A DNA stretch of 64,000 nt from Sphagnum compactum (Eukaryota; Bryophyta; Sphagnopsida; Sphagnales). The stretch lies in contig OZ234497.1 in assembly GCA_965153455.1 (NCBI GenBank), positions 2,046,001-2,110,000 of the forward strand, given 5' to 3'. This document shows positions 33,956 through 45,901 of the stretch, piece by piece. Under the pieces are notes generated by a model. It had not been told where the DNA came from. It ran no database searches and saw only the letters and a list, made by a program, of their open reading frames with translations. A program made the translations under genes and the position numbers. Position 1 is the stretch's first letter. Each line of letters begins with the position of its first letter.

Positions 33956-35373
33956 AGTATGGCCTTAGCAGGGGTTTTAAAGTGATTAAAAATTGCCATT
34001 AAATAATGTAACACCTGGAACACTAATTCACATGTTTTTATTGCAAGCTTAGCTAGCTCTTGGGGCAAGCTTTAAATTTTGTTTAACTACCCCGCCTTTG
34101 TTTTTTGGCAGTACAAACCACAGAGCACATAATTATTTAAGATTCACAAAACCAAAAGGGCAGGCAGTTGTTGTTTTTATTAGTTATTAGTTTTTGGCAG
34201 TTCAACAATTAGCTGCTTCACAAAATTAGAGGACGCAAGTTTGTCTAAATTTGTACACTTTTGAGGGCCACTTTATTTAGATGAGGGGTCTAAGGTCTAG
34301 GGTCCAATGAAATAGAGCAATCCTATTGGCTCAGAGCCATAAAAATTGGACCCATGGCCTTTTAGATGAGGGTCCGAGAGACCAAAAAGTGGCAAATCTA
34401 GGGATCTAAGATGCAAGCTAGGGTCCATGGCAAGGTCCAACTCAAGGATTCAATTTGCTTCAAATGAGTCCAAATTGGGTCCTAGGAATTTTGGACCCTG
34501 GACCCCATCCACCAAAGTGGGCCTGAAAGTTAGATGAGATGATAGATAGTGGAGTTAGGCCCTACATTTTGACGGTGTGACCCACTTGTGGGGCTTTACC
34601 TATGGTAAAATAAAGCAGGATGCAAAGGTTATTAGCAACCTATAGGTAGATGATCCTGATGCTTAAGATGGAGACACGGTTCTTACACCTACTCCATAAG
34701 AGTTGGAAGGATCTTAAACCTATAAATAGGGATCCTTTTAAGGACTACACATAATATCCCTCCTCTTTTTTACAAGGGATATTCATGGATATAAGTTACA
34801 ATCCAAATGCCCCCCCAGTTTCCCCAAGTGCATTCATTACATTTGGGAAACTCTTTGATTGGGATTACCTTGAATATAATAATAGAATTGACTCGTGCTG
34901 TTTTTTTTTTTTTGGGTTTGAGAAAATTCTGTCTTTTTAGTGAACACTAGATTTTGAAGTGTTTGGACAATGGAGTTTGTTTCAACTTGATTTCAACATC
35001 ATCCATATAACCGCATATTAAGTAAGACTTGTTTCTCTTGATAAGGATTAGGGTTTAGGTCAACAAGTTTCTAAATTCTTTTTTGTCACATGATAAGTTC
35101 GAGTGTGAAGGGACCTTTCCACCTGCTAATATTGATTCAACCAATTTCTTCCTCTATTAATTAGATTAGAATTAATTTTCTTGCTTTTAATTAAGATTCT
35201 GAAGTTCTGAATAATCCTTCAAAAGTTTCACAACTTTTTTCTTGCCTAGTAGTCAAGAAGCCCTCAGTAATAAACTGAATTGGCAAGCATTGCAAAATAT
35301 TTCTAGTTTCTTTCTATTTCCCTTTCTTCTAATATTCCTGAAGAACTAACTAGTCAGACCAGCAACAATATAC

Positions 35374-35399
35374 AATCTCGGTCTTTGAGGACCGAGATT
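35374..35399. repeat. Perfect 10-bp stem-loop
   Basis: AATCTCGGTC (35374-35383) pairs with GACCGAGATT (35390-35399) around TTTGAG. It resembles a strong RNA hairpin, but no transcript context is visible. Confidence 0.75.
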
Positions 35400-37597
35400 T
35401 CCAATCAAGTGCGCGCTTCCAAAAATGAGTTTCCAAACTTCGCATATAAAAAAGCCCATTTGGAGCCTCAGAATTAGTGTTGGGTGGGTATCATAAACAG
35501 GAAGAGAACCCCCCCCATGGTTATCATGGTGATTCTTATGAATGATACCCATGATTCTAATTTAATTAAAAAGCCTGGTTTGATCAGTGTTTTTTCATCT
35601 GTTTGGCCTTGCCTACCAAGCCAAGGATATTGTGTTTAGATTCATTGTAAAGTATAGTAGCTTAAGGGATTTTGGCCCATACTAGGTAATAATAATAGGT
35701 CTATTTTTATTTGAGGATTTTTGAAAGCTGATTATTTTGGCTTGTGTTGAAACTTGAGATTAGTTATAGAGTTATGATATCTTGAAGGATTTTGGTTTCT
35801 TTGAGAGGATTTTTTTTTGAAGATTATATTTTTGAATGGTGAAATATTTGAACTTTCATAATTCTTCATTTGCCTTAAGATACTTTTTAATGTAAATGGC
35901 AAGGCCACAGTGCGACACAGCCCCTTGATAAAAATGGAACCAGCATCTGATTATTAACAGAATCAAATACCCGTGTTTGTCCAACATGACTAGGAACCTG
36001 GCATGTTATTATAGCTCGGAGCTTCTTCATAAAATTGCCCGAAAGATCACCCAATCTCCACTGTGCTCTTGAAATTTGGAAACATTTAACCAAATGTGGT
36101 CATATGAATGCATGTAATATGGCAAAAGTTGTAAAGAACTCGTACACCACCCATGATCATGATCTTCTTCCATCAACTATGGAAGACAATTGTGATTGGT
36201 TTCAATCTACAAACAAAAAACACTACAGAGAGCTTAACTGTTTCCCCCATAATCAAATGATCCAGTACATAATACTGACAATGGGAAAGGCCGGAGCAAG
36301 CAATCATAGATCACGCAATTTAGGAAGAACATAATTGCGGCTCTTATTTGCAATTGGGAATTGGAATACAGTTAGGTCCTCTACTTTCAAACACCCAAGT
36401 TCAAATTCAAGTACGTACTTGGACAATATTATTTAGAGCGAGGCAGGCTACCGATAAATAGATCGGTGAGATGAGACGTGCTTTTGTTTTGGGTCAATTT
36501 TGTAATGTAGCCAAAGTGGTGATCACTTGTACGAAGATTTAGCCAAATTTGGTCACAAGCAAAATATGAAATTTTTATTAAAAAAAAAATTTCTAAAATA
36601 TTTTTTGGGTTATGTAATTGAACCACATATAGAAATCTGCTGATTATATTATTATTATTTTCAGGATATTGGCAATTGAAAATCTAATAAATTATTTTCA
36701 TTTTAGCATTAAATTGTTTTTGAAAGTTTCTTCCCTTGGAATAAAAAGGGCTGTTGATGGCTGACAATTAGTGCTAGTAAATGGTGCTGCACTCTAACAA
36801 TATTTTGGAAACTAATAAGCCGGCCACTGTAGTAAGTAAGTTAGTAAGCAAGCAAAAGTTGCGGAAGTACTGCCGTCGTTAGTTGCAATAACAATAGAGT
36901 AGTACTTCTAATCATGTGCTTGCTTCTTCCGACACTTCCTTTTCAAATTGATTTGTCTTCGAACAAAAGAAGGTTTTGTGGACATCCGCTAGCAGCATGG
37001 AGAGGACTAATGAAGGACCTATGCCTCGCATGCTATCATTTTGTTCTTATTCTTGTGGGACGTAGCACATTTGTGAGGTGTTTGATTGGGTATCATGGTA
37101 GCTAAAATTGTGAAATGACAAATGTGCACACCACCTCATTAAGGGCTTCGGACAATATCAAAGTGGAAGGGGGGCACCATGGTTTGGGTGGGTTATGTGG
37201 TCACATCCAAACCAAAAAAGAAAAAGAAAAAAACATCTATCTTAATATATAGACTAGTGTTGCTTGTGTTGTTGTTGGCCTAAGGAACTCATTGCCCAAG
37301 TAATTAAATCTTCCTCAAAAATCAATTTTGGTAATTTAGTTTAATTTTCCATCGACAAAAATTGATTGAAAATTCAATCTTTCATGCACCTTGTATGTAA
37401 AATTACAAATCACTTCCAAAACATCATACACATTGAGGGCTTTTGAATGAACCATATCAAAGACAAGTTCAAGGGAGTATCCTAACTTGGCTTTTTGTTT
37501 GTTTTCTAAAGATCAATCCCAAATGTGTATCCTCATCAGGGTTTTTTCTTTTTCTTTTTTTTAAAAAAAAATCCAATTTTGTGGTTGGCAATTGATC

Positions 37598-37650
37598 ATC
37601 CACAAGAGGATTTTTGCCAAATTTGGCTACAGGTCAGAGAGGAAATCAGT
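37598..37650 (+). repeat. Dispersed repeat, copy 2
   Basis: ATCCACAAGAGGATTTTTGC with following CCAAATTTGGCTACAGGTCAGAG matches 3111-3165 with a few substitutions in the same orientation. Confidence 0.6.
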
Positions 37651-40192
37651 CAAAAAAAACTACTAGGATTCCTGCTATGTTTTGGCGATATGCTAAAACT
37701 TATTGTCTAAATAAGGCGATTTCAGGAGAAACAAGAGATCTAGATGGCTGCAAGCACATGTATCTCTCAAGTGTCCCATTCAATGCCCCATACCCTCCTC
37801 AGCCCCTAATTCTATGAAGCAATGAACAAGGCAAGTAGTATTGTTTATTTTAGGAAAAATCATTAGAAAACACTATGGTCGAGAGTTTTTTTTTTTTTTT
37901 TCCCTCATTACCAAAGATTTGGAAAATTCGCCCCCAACCAAAAAAAAAAAAAAAACAAACAAAAATTAGTCGAATTTTTACACTAGACATACCAAACTTT
38001 CCAAAAGTGTCCCAATTTTTTGGGTAAAAAAAGGAACAAAATTCGTGGAAAGGAAAAAAGACTGGCTCGGATGCATGCAATGATCCAGTCTAATTATCTA
38101 ATTGAATTATACCAGGGATACACGTAATTCAGGCTTTCATACATTCCCCGTGGCTATAAGGCGTCATGTTGAATGGGTTAACAAACAATGTATCAATCAA
38201 ACAATGTATCAATCAAGGTATATGAATTCCAAGTTTCCTAAGTCTCCAAGTTTTAAACCAAGTTGCCTAAGTCACTTGAGGTTCAATAATTTGTTTTTGA
38301 TTTTATGAATTCCAAAAAATAATGTTATTATCATACTAACCTTTTAGGGAGTGGTTGGTTTTTGCTATGGCAATCACCAGAATGAGTAAATGAAATGGCA
38401 ATATATGCCAATAACTATCTTGTAAAGGAAAATACAATTTGATGGATTGAAACACATCAATGACAACCAATACTATTATATATACTAGAAATGTGTCATG
38501 CATGCCAAATTTGTCCATCGAACTCAAGTTAGTGTAATGGAATGGAACTATGTCAACTTGTATAGATGCTTCAAAGGCCAATTTTTAAAATTTAGGTTTG
38601 GAGAAACATCCAAAGTTATTTGGACCCGTTGTTGTTATGATCACAAAACCTATATGTTCCCCACGTTATGCTTGGTTTCATGTTTGCTCATAGAGACAAT
38701 GTAATTAGTATGTATGAATATGAGCTAATCTCATAAATGAAGTGCTATTGATTATGGCTTAATGTAGACATACACATGGTGTTATGTTGTGACTTCTCAC
38801 TTTGTCCATTTTAACAGGAAGGGCGCATGACCTTCTAAAGAAGGCCATTGTGGCCAATGAAGGGGGTTCATTTCAAATGCACATAGCCCACATGTAACAT
38901 CTAGGGTCATCCAATGGATGATGGATGATGTGGTGAAAGTTGAGATTCGATTCCGAGTATGCCATATTCTTCCAAAATTGGCAATTGCTTGCTTCAAAAG
39001 AATCGTCAAAGAATTGGAGCACACAACAATTATAAATGCATCACCAACAAAAAAAACACACATGAAGGGATCATGGAAAGCCAAGAGGAAGCAAGTTCAT
39101 GAAATGGAACCTAAAAACGAGTCATGTTCGAGCAATGAAAAAGCCAGTGGTGGCAACTAGTAGGTATATTAAAATTTGGATGATAATTGGCAATGTTCGT
39201 TGGGATGTGTGGTTTGAAAAAGAGACACCACAAGACAATAACTAGGTGTTTTTAAGGGGCCATATTAATGTCACCCATTTAAATTTTACCTTAGCATGAA
39301 ATATTTTGTTTTGATCTCAAATTTGTTAGGCTAGAACATTTTATGTTATAAATATTTTGCATGTTTCATAAATTCTATATACAATTAGGAATCACCTTTC
39401 TTATAAAAATCCCCTAAATCTACCCAACCCTAATTACAATTCTTAGCACTCCCATTCACTACATATGTATATGAAGACTGTACATCAGTTGAAGGAAAAA
39501 TTAATTGAACGGCCTTATGTTTTTGGGCTAGGCTACGCACTTGAACCATGTATAGAAATCTGGCAAATTGCTTTCAAATTTTTGTGATTTTCCCCCCCAA
39601 AAAAACCATTGTATTTGTGATTGTTAAAAAATCCAAAATTTTAACAAACTGTACAAACAATTATGAAAATTTGCACACACAATAAAAAGGCTGCCATGCA
39701 TGCAAAATGATATCTAGAAACAATTCATTCATGTCCATAAAAATAAAAAAAATTAAATGAAAGAATTTAGAAAAGGGAAACGTTTGTTTATCAACTAATA
39801 ACTATCAAATGGTTCCTCCTCAATAGGGCTATTATATATCCTCTTTTGAAGGTGATTTGCATTCTAATTATTGGAAAAAGGGGGCAATGTATTTTGTCCA
39901 ATTACCCCGCAAAGGTTGACCCCCAAATACCCACATGGATATTAGTGAATGTTTGATTTAATGACCTTATGTATTTGAAGGGTATAAAATGGGTAATGTT
40001 GAATATGTATTTTGCAAATTAGAAATACCCATCTCTTGTTTTTTTGTTTTCCTCCCCCAATGATACCCGCTGGGTATTACATTTTCAAAATAAAATAAAA
40101 TCTGATAGGTTTTTACATCAGGTGATGCCCTCAGAGTGGGCGATTCCGGACGTAAATTCCCTCCTCTTGGACAACATTACCCGACACTTATA

Positions 40193-40257
40193 GATTTCTT
40201 AAGGTCTTTCCCCCCTCGCCCCCCGATTTCTTAAGGTCTTTCCCCCCTCGGCCCCCA
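40193..40257. repeat. Tandem duplication, 32-bp unit
   Basis: GATTTCTTAAGGTCTTTCCC and the following CCCTCG(C/G)CCCCC occurs at 40193 and again at 40225, with one base changed. Confidence 0.9.
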
Positions 40258-41054
40258 ATCAAGCTATTGCACAAATAAACACTGACCCATTATTATTATT
40301 TTTGAAATAGGAGAATGGTATGTCTTTCACACAACCCCTTCCAGAATATTTGGTGCCTTCCATTTAACCTAATGACATTGATACAATTGATGTACATATG
40401 CCTTTAAACTAACTAAGTAAAATCATATTTTTATAGTTATATCAATTGCTAAGTTTTTTTTACTTCATGTCCTCAAGATTCTCTAATTGTTTCCCATTGT
40501 TTTGTTCCATATGTTTGGCAATGATGTCTAGGGAAAGTAATAAAATATTACAAGGAATAGTTGCCTACTTATGGTGATGCTTTTTTCCTTGCCCAAAGTC
40601 ACACCCTCCTAATAGTGGCCCACCTATATTATTGCTTTGAAAATACTAACTGGAATTAGCATGTATTAATAAAAATATGGATTTTAAGATTATCAAATAG
40701 GAGGTACATATTACATATGTCTGGACACGTGTGAAATTCTGACCCTTTTAAAATTTTGTATTTGAAAGTCTATTTTAAATATTAAAAATTTTCTAGATCT
40801 TAACAAATGTGGTTTCAACTTAAGATTTGGGGAAAGACTTGTTTTTAATTTCATTTATCACCAATCTGATCATAAATATATGGAGATTGAAATTGACAAA
40901 ATTTTAAAAAGGAAGGCAATATTAATCAACTTTGTTTTCACAAATCAAGAATGGTAATGGGATGGCCTTTACCCATTCTAATCAAGTAAAAAGAAAGAAG
41001 CAAATCATTGACCAATAAAAAAAGAAATTTAGGTTTTCCCATTTTTCTCCCTTT

Positions 41055-41705
41055 TGGAGGTTTTTGGGGGAGGCGAGGGGAGGGGAGGGGAGGGGGGAAG
41101 AGAGCGGAGGGTAAGGGGGATTTCCTTTCCTTTATTATTTAGCATCCAATTAAGTCAAGGTCCCAGGCTCAAACCCATAGAGAGGCAAGTAGCCTGAATA
41201 TACCTAGGACCAAAAAACCCTAATTTACTAGGGTTTGCACTGGGGGGTGGGGGGGATGGGAAATGAAAATACCCTTCCCCCCCCCCTCCCCTCCCCCCCT
41301 TCATTGCCCAAATGACAATTAAAATTACCACCATTTACAATCCCCAAAAAAATTAAACCTCCCCCAAAAGAGAAGTACTTCCGGACAATGCCCATTAAGT
41401 ACCTGGATCAATGAGCTTACATTTTAGGACCCCCCCCCCTCCCCCCCCAATCCCCAAAAGCCCTTTCCTTTATAGCTCTTGCGTCAGCCTAAACAAAAAC
41501 AAAACCAATTGGCCCCCATTAAGACCTGAGATCCTGCAGTATTTCCTATGTTATGACGCCTTAATACTAAAATAGCAAGTCTTAACGGATAAAATTATTA
41601 AAGAATGCAATAAGGAGGAGTTTTGAAGGGGGAAAGGGAGTTTAGGGTTTGGGGGGGGGGAGGGGAGGGGAGGGAGGAGGGTTAGAGAATTTCAAGGATT
41701 ATTAG
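41055..41705. repeat. Cluster of G- and C-tracts in AT-rich DNA
   Basis: GAGGGGAGGGGAGGGGAG-type G-runs at 41067-41100 and 41649-41685 alternate with C-runs at 41275-41300 and 41431-41450. Four or more G-tracts in a row could form a G-quadruplex. No gene is seen. Confidence 0.8.
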
Positions 41706-42989
41706 TACACCTAAAAATATTTATAGGTCATCATAATACTTGTAGGTGGAGTAAAATGGCCCTTGGAATAATGATCCACAAAAGTGGTTGATTAAATAAA
41801 TAGCCCCAAAATGAGCCTTGACCCTCTACTTCCTTGGGCCACCCGCCACCCCACATTTAATCTACAGTATAACTTTCTCTTAAGAAATTTATGTCTTGAG
41901 GAGTACATGACTTCAATACATGTCTTGAAGCATACATACATAATTTCAATACAAGTCTTTGAAGCCTACATGCCATCAATACATCATTTTTCAATACATG
42001 TATTGAGGACTTTCAAAACAAAAGAAAGGGGGTGAGCACATTTTGGATGTAGGGAATGGTTTTTTTTTAAAAAAATTATAATAAATTTAATTTATAAATT
42101 TATTTTCATTTCATTTGAAAGGTTCCTTTTTGGAAGGTATCTGACCATTGGATCTTTGATGCGAAAAATCAAGGGAAAATTGCAAGGCCTAAAACTTTTA
42201 TTTTCCCAAGTTGGATGATGATCCAACGGTTGCCTATGAGTCTAAGTAGATGGCTCTTTGTGCTCATGATTCACTATAAAATCATGGTGTTGGATTTGGG
42301 CATAAAATATATTATATATTTTTGGCTCAAACTTGACCTAATGTGTGAGTGACATCCGGAGTACTATGTGTGCACATCCGAGGGATGGGCATATTGCATA
42401 GAAATGTATGCATCTAGTTGAGAAACCCTAGATCAAGTAAGGGAAGGTTTTATTTTGCACATATTTTACTAAACAACCCAAGTGTCCTATTCCTATTTAC
42501 TCTAAATAAAAACCTAGAGCCAATGACACGATGAGTGGTGTGTTGTTACATATTGCTACAAACTCACTATTCTCGTAGTCCTATTTGTGTACAAAACCCA
42601 TCTACATGTGTCTATTATTAATGGCCAAATTAAACCCAAGAAATGTTAGATTTGGACTCTGAAGGAATCAAGGAGTTAGTCTTACCCATTGGATATTTAT
42701 AATATTTATTTAAGAAGCAATTTAGATGAAGTTTGGGGTTTTTACTATGGTACAAGTGTGGTTCACCATGGGTTAAGAAGACTTCCAATGTTTGGTGCAC
42801 TTGTGGCTGTTGGTTCACTCTTGCCAGTTAACAATAATTCCAAAATCCAGTGCTTAAAAAACAAAATTGTTGCAAATTCAGTATAAAAAAAATTTGACGA
42901 AAAAAATTAGCTTAATTCGTTTATGGATCATCACCCCCTCACAGTCTCACAAATTAAAACATATTAAATATATTATTAAAATAATAATG

Positions 42990-43111
42990 ATATTATTATT
43001 ATTATTATTATTATTAAAAACAAATTACTACTACCCACCGAATAAATTTGATACCCTGCAATACCATGCACTCTGTTTTTGTTCTACTTACCTACCTACC
43101 TACCTACCTAT
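42990..43111. repeat. Microsatellites (ATT)n and (CTAC)n
   Basis: An ATT run lies at about 42991-43015 and a CTAC run at 43087-43111. They mark the change from AT-rich DNA to the GC-richer trihelix gene region. Confidence 0.95.
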
Positions 43112-43146
43112 CCAAGTAGTACGACCTGGAGCTAGTAGGTACTGAC

Positions 43147-43365
43147 ATGGCACTAGGGATTCCCGTTGTCGCCATAATTATAGCGTTTTTTGCGTCCTTC
43201 TCGGTTTTCTCTACCGCCATCGTCCGTCTCCTCGCGCGTGGCAGCCGCCGTTGCTTCTCTCCTGGCTCGCTCGCTCGCCCTCCCTCGCCACTGCGGCACT
43301 CGCTCCTCGCTCCTTGCCGTAGTCGTCGTCATCTTCTTGTCGTAATCGATCGATTCGGTGCTTGA
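43147..43365 (+). CDS. Candidate small protein with one membrane segment, or upstream ORF of the trihelix mRNA
   Basis: Seen: GACATGGCAC is a good start context. The 72-residue frame opens MALGIPVVAIIIAFFASFSV, giving a hydrophobic segment at about residues 5-27, followed by an Arg/Ser/Pro-rich tail. It sits 797 bp before the trihelix start, on the same strand, in CT-rich DNA that looks like a plant 5' leader. It could be a real small membrane protein, a uORF in a long leader, or chance. The frame keeps TCC/TCG/CTC codons in the CT-rich tail, where bias alone can generate an open frame, so only the N-terminal half argues for coding. Confidence 0.3.
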   Translation: MALGIPVVAIIIAFFASFSVFSTAIVRLLARGSRRCFSPGSLARPPSPLRHSLLAPCRSRRHLLVVIDRFGA

Positions 43366-44161
43366 TCCGGTGCTTGCTCATGTAACATTTAGTCTTCTAG
43401 ACAAAACATAATTCCTTTTTTTTTCGTCAGCAATTTTTCTCCTTCGGCTGCCACGCAATGTTTTGCCGCTGAAGAGAGTTTTGAAGTTTGAAGGTTTTTT
43501 TTATGTTTGTGTACTCGATCGATCGATCTATCGGCACAGCTGCAGTTCGGTTTTGGTTTCGTCTTCCTTGCTGCTTATTAACGAGCTGGAGATGGTGTGT
43601 ACGAGAGTGTGAATTTAGCAGCAATTTGGATCTGTTTTGTCGGTCGTTCCTAGTTGTATCAGGAGTGGAGTGTTGCTGCAGCTGCTGGCGATTCGAGAAC
43701 TGGATGCGTGCGGTTTGCAATAATCTCTTTGTCATGCGTACGAACTCTCGGTAGAATGCTATTATGTGCTCGAGAATTGGCATGAGGCGGATCACTTGTG
43801 CTTTGCATGATTCCGGATTATCGAGGATTGATATGATCCATAATTAGCTGCTGAAGAATCGATATTGTTTTGAGCTGCATATATAGTTCCTCGGAGGAAA
43901 AAATTGCCGACTGCCGCGATGCCAGGTATAGAATTATGGAGGAAGTGCAACTGTTTCGAAGGAGAACAAGAAGAAGTTTTGTAGTATTCTTTGAGGTCGG
44001 CAGTTGAGTGGCGAAAGAAGATCAGAAATATCAAACTGCTCGGAGCTGAAGGTTATGTAGTTGGAGCTCTGCGGTTTTGGAGGAGAGAGGAGAGAGTGCG
44101 CAATTTAGTTGGTGTGTGGGGGCTGGGGCCATAGAGATGCTTGTACGCCGGGGGGAAAGAG
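43366..44161 (+). promoter_or_regulatory. Upstream and probable 5' leader region of the trihelix gene
   Basis: GC-richer than the flanks, with a GATCGATCGATC tract near 43517. It contains TATATAG at about 43879, which could be a TATA element. AAAGAGATGGCC at 44156-44167 gives the start context. No individual operator can be named. Confidence 0.35.
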
Positions 44162-45267
44162 ATGGCCGAGGCGAACCCTAATCAGCAGCAGCTGCAGCTT
44201 GCGCTCGCCGAGGTACAAGTGAAACCGGAAGACCGGGAATACAGGAAGGGGAATTGGACTCTTCATGAGACGGTGACGCTCATCACAGCCAAGAAGCTAG
44301 ACGACCAGCGACGGCTGAAGGGGAGCGAGAAGGAGAAGTCTCGACCCGCGGAGTTGCGCTGGAAATGGGTGGAGAATTATTGCTGGAAGAATGGGTGTCA
44401 ACGGAGTCAAAATCAGTGCAACGACAAATGGGACAATCTGCTGCGCGACTACAAAAAAGTTCGCGACTACGAGAGTCGGTATCCCCCGGAGCCCATCTCC
44501 TACTGGCAGATGGAGAAGCACGAGCGCAAGGAGAAGGGACTGCCTTCCAATCTCTTGCAACAAGTCTACCAAACCTTGCACGACGTGATCGACCGTCGCT
44601 TCCCTACTCCTAAGGTGCAACAGCAGCTCGCAGGCCCGTCCACTGACCTCACTCCTTCTGGTGCTGGCCAGCAGCAGCAGCAGCAACAGCTCCCCCATCC
44701 CTCGCTGCGACCATCGTCGCCAATCCAACAACCGTCCGCACAGCAACAACAACAACCAGCAGCTCCTACAGATACCGCCACCGCACACTCACTTTCTGGT
44801 AGTTTTCTCCTTCAGTTATCCCCTCCTCCATCTCGACCATCTCTGATGCCAAGAGCTGTACTTGAGAGCTTTTCAGACTTCTCTTTGAACTTGGGTAGGT
44901 TTTGAGATTGAGTTGGGAATGAATTGCAGGTGATGATTCTTCGGAAGAGGAAGAGACTGCGGCGGCCGGCGCGAAGAGGAGGAAGACGACGATGAGTGGA
45001 GGTGGCGGTGGTGGTGCGGAAGCAATAGCTCCGGCGATGTTTAAGAGCACTGTGGAGATCACGCAGACTTTGCTAGCTTGCGAGGACAAGAAAGACAGGA
45101 GACATCGTGACCTTCTGGGAGTTGAAGAACGCAAGCTTCACATCGAAGAAGCTAAAACGGAGATCAGCAGAGCTGGTGTGGCTGGCCTCATCACTGCTGT
45201 CAACAACCTTGCCTCCGCCATCCTTACTCTTGCTGCTGACAGAACTGCAGGAGGAGACACTTTGTGA
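44162..45267 (+). CDS. Trihelix (MYB/SANT-like) transcription factor
   Basis: Seen: two exons, 44162-44798 and 44930-45267, joined in phase 1 (TCTG|gtagtt...ttgcag|GTGAT), coding 324 residues. The trihelix domain spans about residues 25-140: EYRKGNWTLHETVTLITAKK, AELRWKWVENYCWKNGC and QCNDKWDNLLRDYKKVRDYE, with the spaced tryptophans W32, W67/W69 and W90. A Q/P/S-rich middle follows. Exon 2 begins with an acidic DDSSEEEE, then a KRRK nuclear-localisation-like cluster at about 228-231, and a C-terminal helix rich in E/K/R (EDKKDRRHRDLLGVEERKLH). Known: trihelix proteins bind GT-type promoter elements in the nucleus. This layout matches the plant subgroup with ERKEKGLPSN after the domain and a C-terminal oligomerisation-type helix. 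The start was set at the ATG in AAAGAGATGGCC; codons upstream lack an in-frame ATG. The gene looks intact. Its targets are unknown. Confidence 0.94.
44668..44691 (+). repeat. CAG/CAA repeat coding poly-Gln in the trihelix protein
   Basis: An uninterrupted CAGCAGCAG run ending in CAACAG codes seven to eight Gln at residues 170-176. A second CAACAACAA-rich Gln run lies at 44742-44757. Confidence 0.9.
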
Positions 45268-45756
45268 AATCACCAGTTCTCGGAAGTTCTCCATTTCATT
45301 ACACATACACAGACTGTGTCTCCCTCTTCCTCTCTCTCTCTGTGTCTCTCTCGACTCTCTCTCTCGCAATTTTTTTGGAAGGCAGCTGCTGAGAAGGTAA
45401 AATTGAGCTGCACTATTTTTTTGTGGAAGGATTTCTGTCGCTTGGGTCTTCACTGGGGGATCATGAATCGACAGCACTAATTTCTCTGAGGTCATAAAGA
45501 GGAACTCACCACCAGAAACAAAAGGTACTCACCTGCAACTCCAATCATCCATGAAATGGCTTTTCTCTTCTTTTCCCCCTGAGCTTCATGTGCAACTTCT
45601 GAATTCTCTAGTGTACTGTGAAACTATGCAGTAATACTTTATCTAGTTCGCTCCACCGCCATACGAAGCTTTGCATTTAGATCAGGGGATCGTGAAACCA
45701 GCTCCTGCAAGCTGGAAATCATGAGAGCTTTCAAGGGGGAAATTTCTTTTACAAAA
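45268..45756 (+). other. 3' flank / UTR of the trihelix gene
   Basis: CT-rich (CTCTCTCTCTGTGTCTCTCT) just after the stop, then ordinary sequence. No clear AATAAA polyadenylation signal was seen close to the stop. Confidence 0.4.
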
Positions 45757-45901
45757 GTTTCCTGCAGTTCTAGGCCTTAGCAAAAGAATTCTTGAGTTCT
45801 AGTCCTTGCAAAACAAGATTCTTTCAGTTCTAGTCCTTTGCCAAAGTTTCCTGGAGTTCTAGTCCTCTGCTATTTTTTCCTGCAGTTCAAGTCCTCAGCT
45901 C
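45757..45901 (+). repeat. Minisatellite, about 26-31 bp, 5 copies
   Basis: Variants of TTTCCTGCAGTTCTAGTCCT followed by a (T)TGC(C)AAA(A)G-type tail repeat five times. The invariant part is AGTTC(T/A)AG(T/G)CCT. The repeat lies about 490 bp past the trihelix stop codon. Confidence 0.85.

Larger units (their letters stand above)
33956..42985. other. Intergenic, no supported gene
   Basis: About 9 kb of AT-rich DNA with a GGTCC/GGACC-rich patch (34270-34520), a perfect hairpin (35374-35399), a dispersed repeat (37598-37650), and G- and C-tracts (41040-41700). Open frames are short. The one at 38918-39160 (Lys-rich, with KKTHMKGSWKAKRKQVHEM) is the most protein-like but matches nothing I can name. 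Confidence 0.45.

Noticed and set aside
44297-44788. Long minus-strand frame opposite the trihelix gene
   Set aside because: It is an antisense by-product of the GC-rich coding exon and the CAG repeats (poly-Leu/Cys runs).
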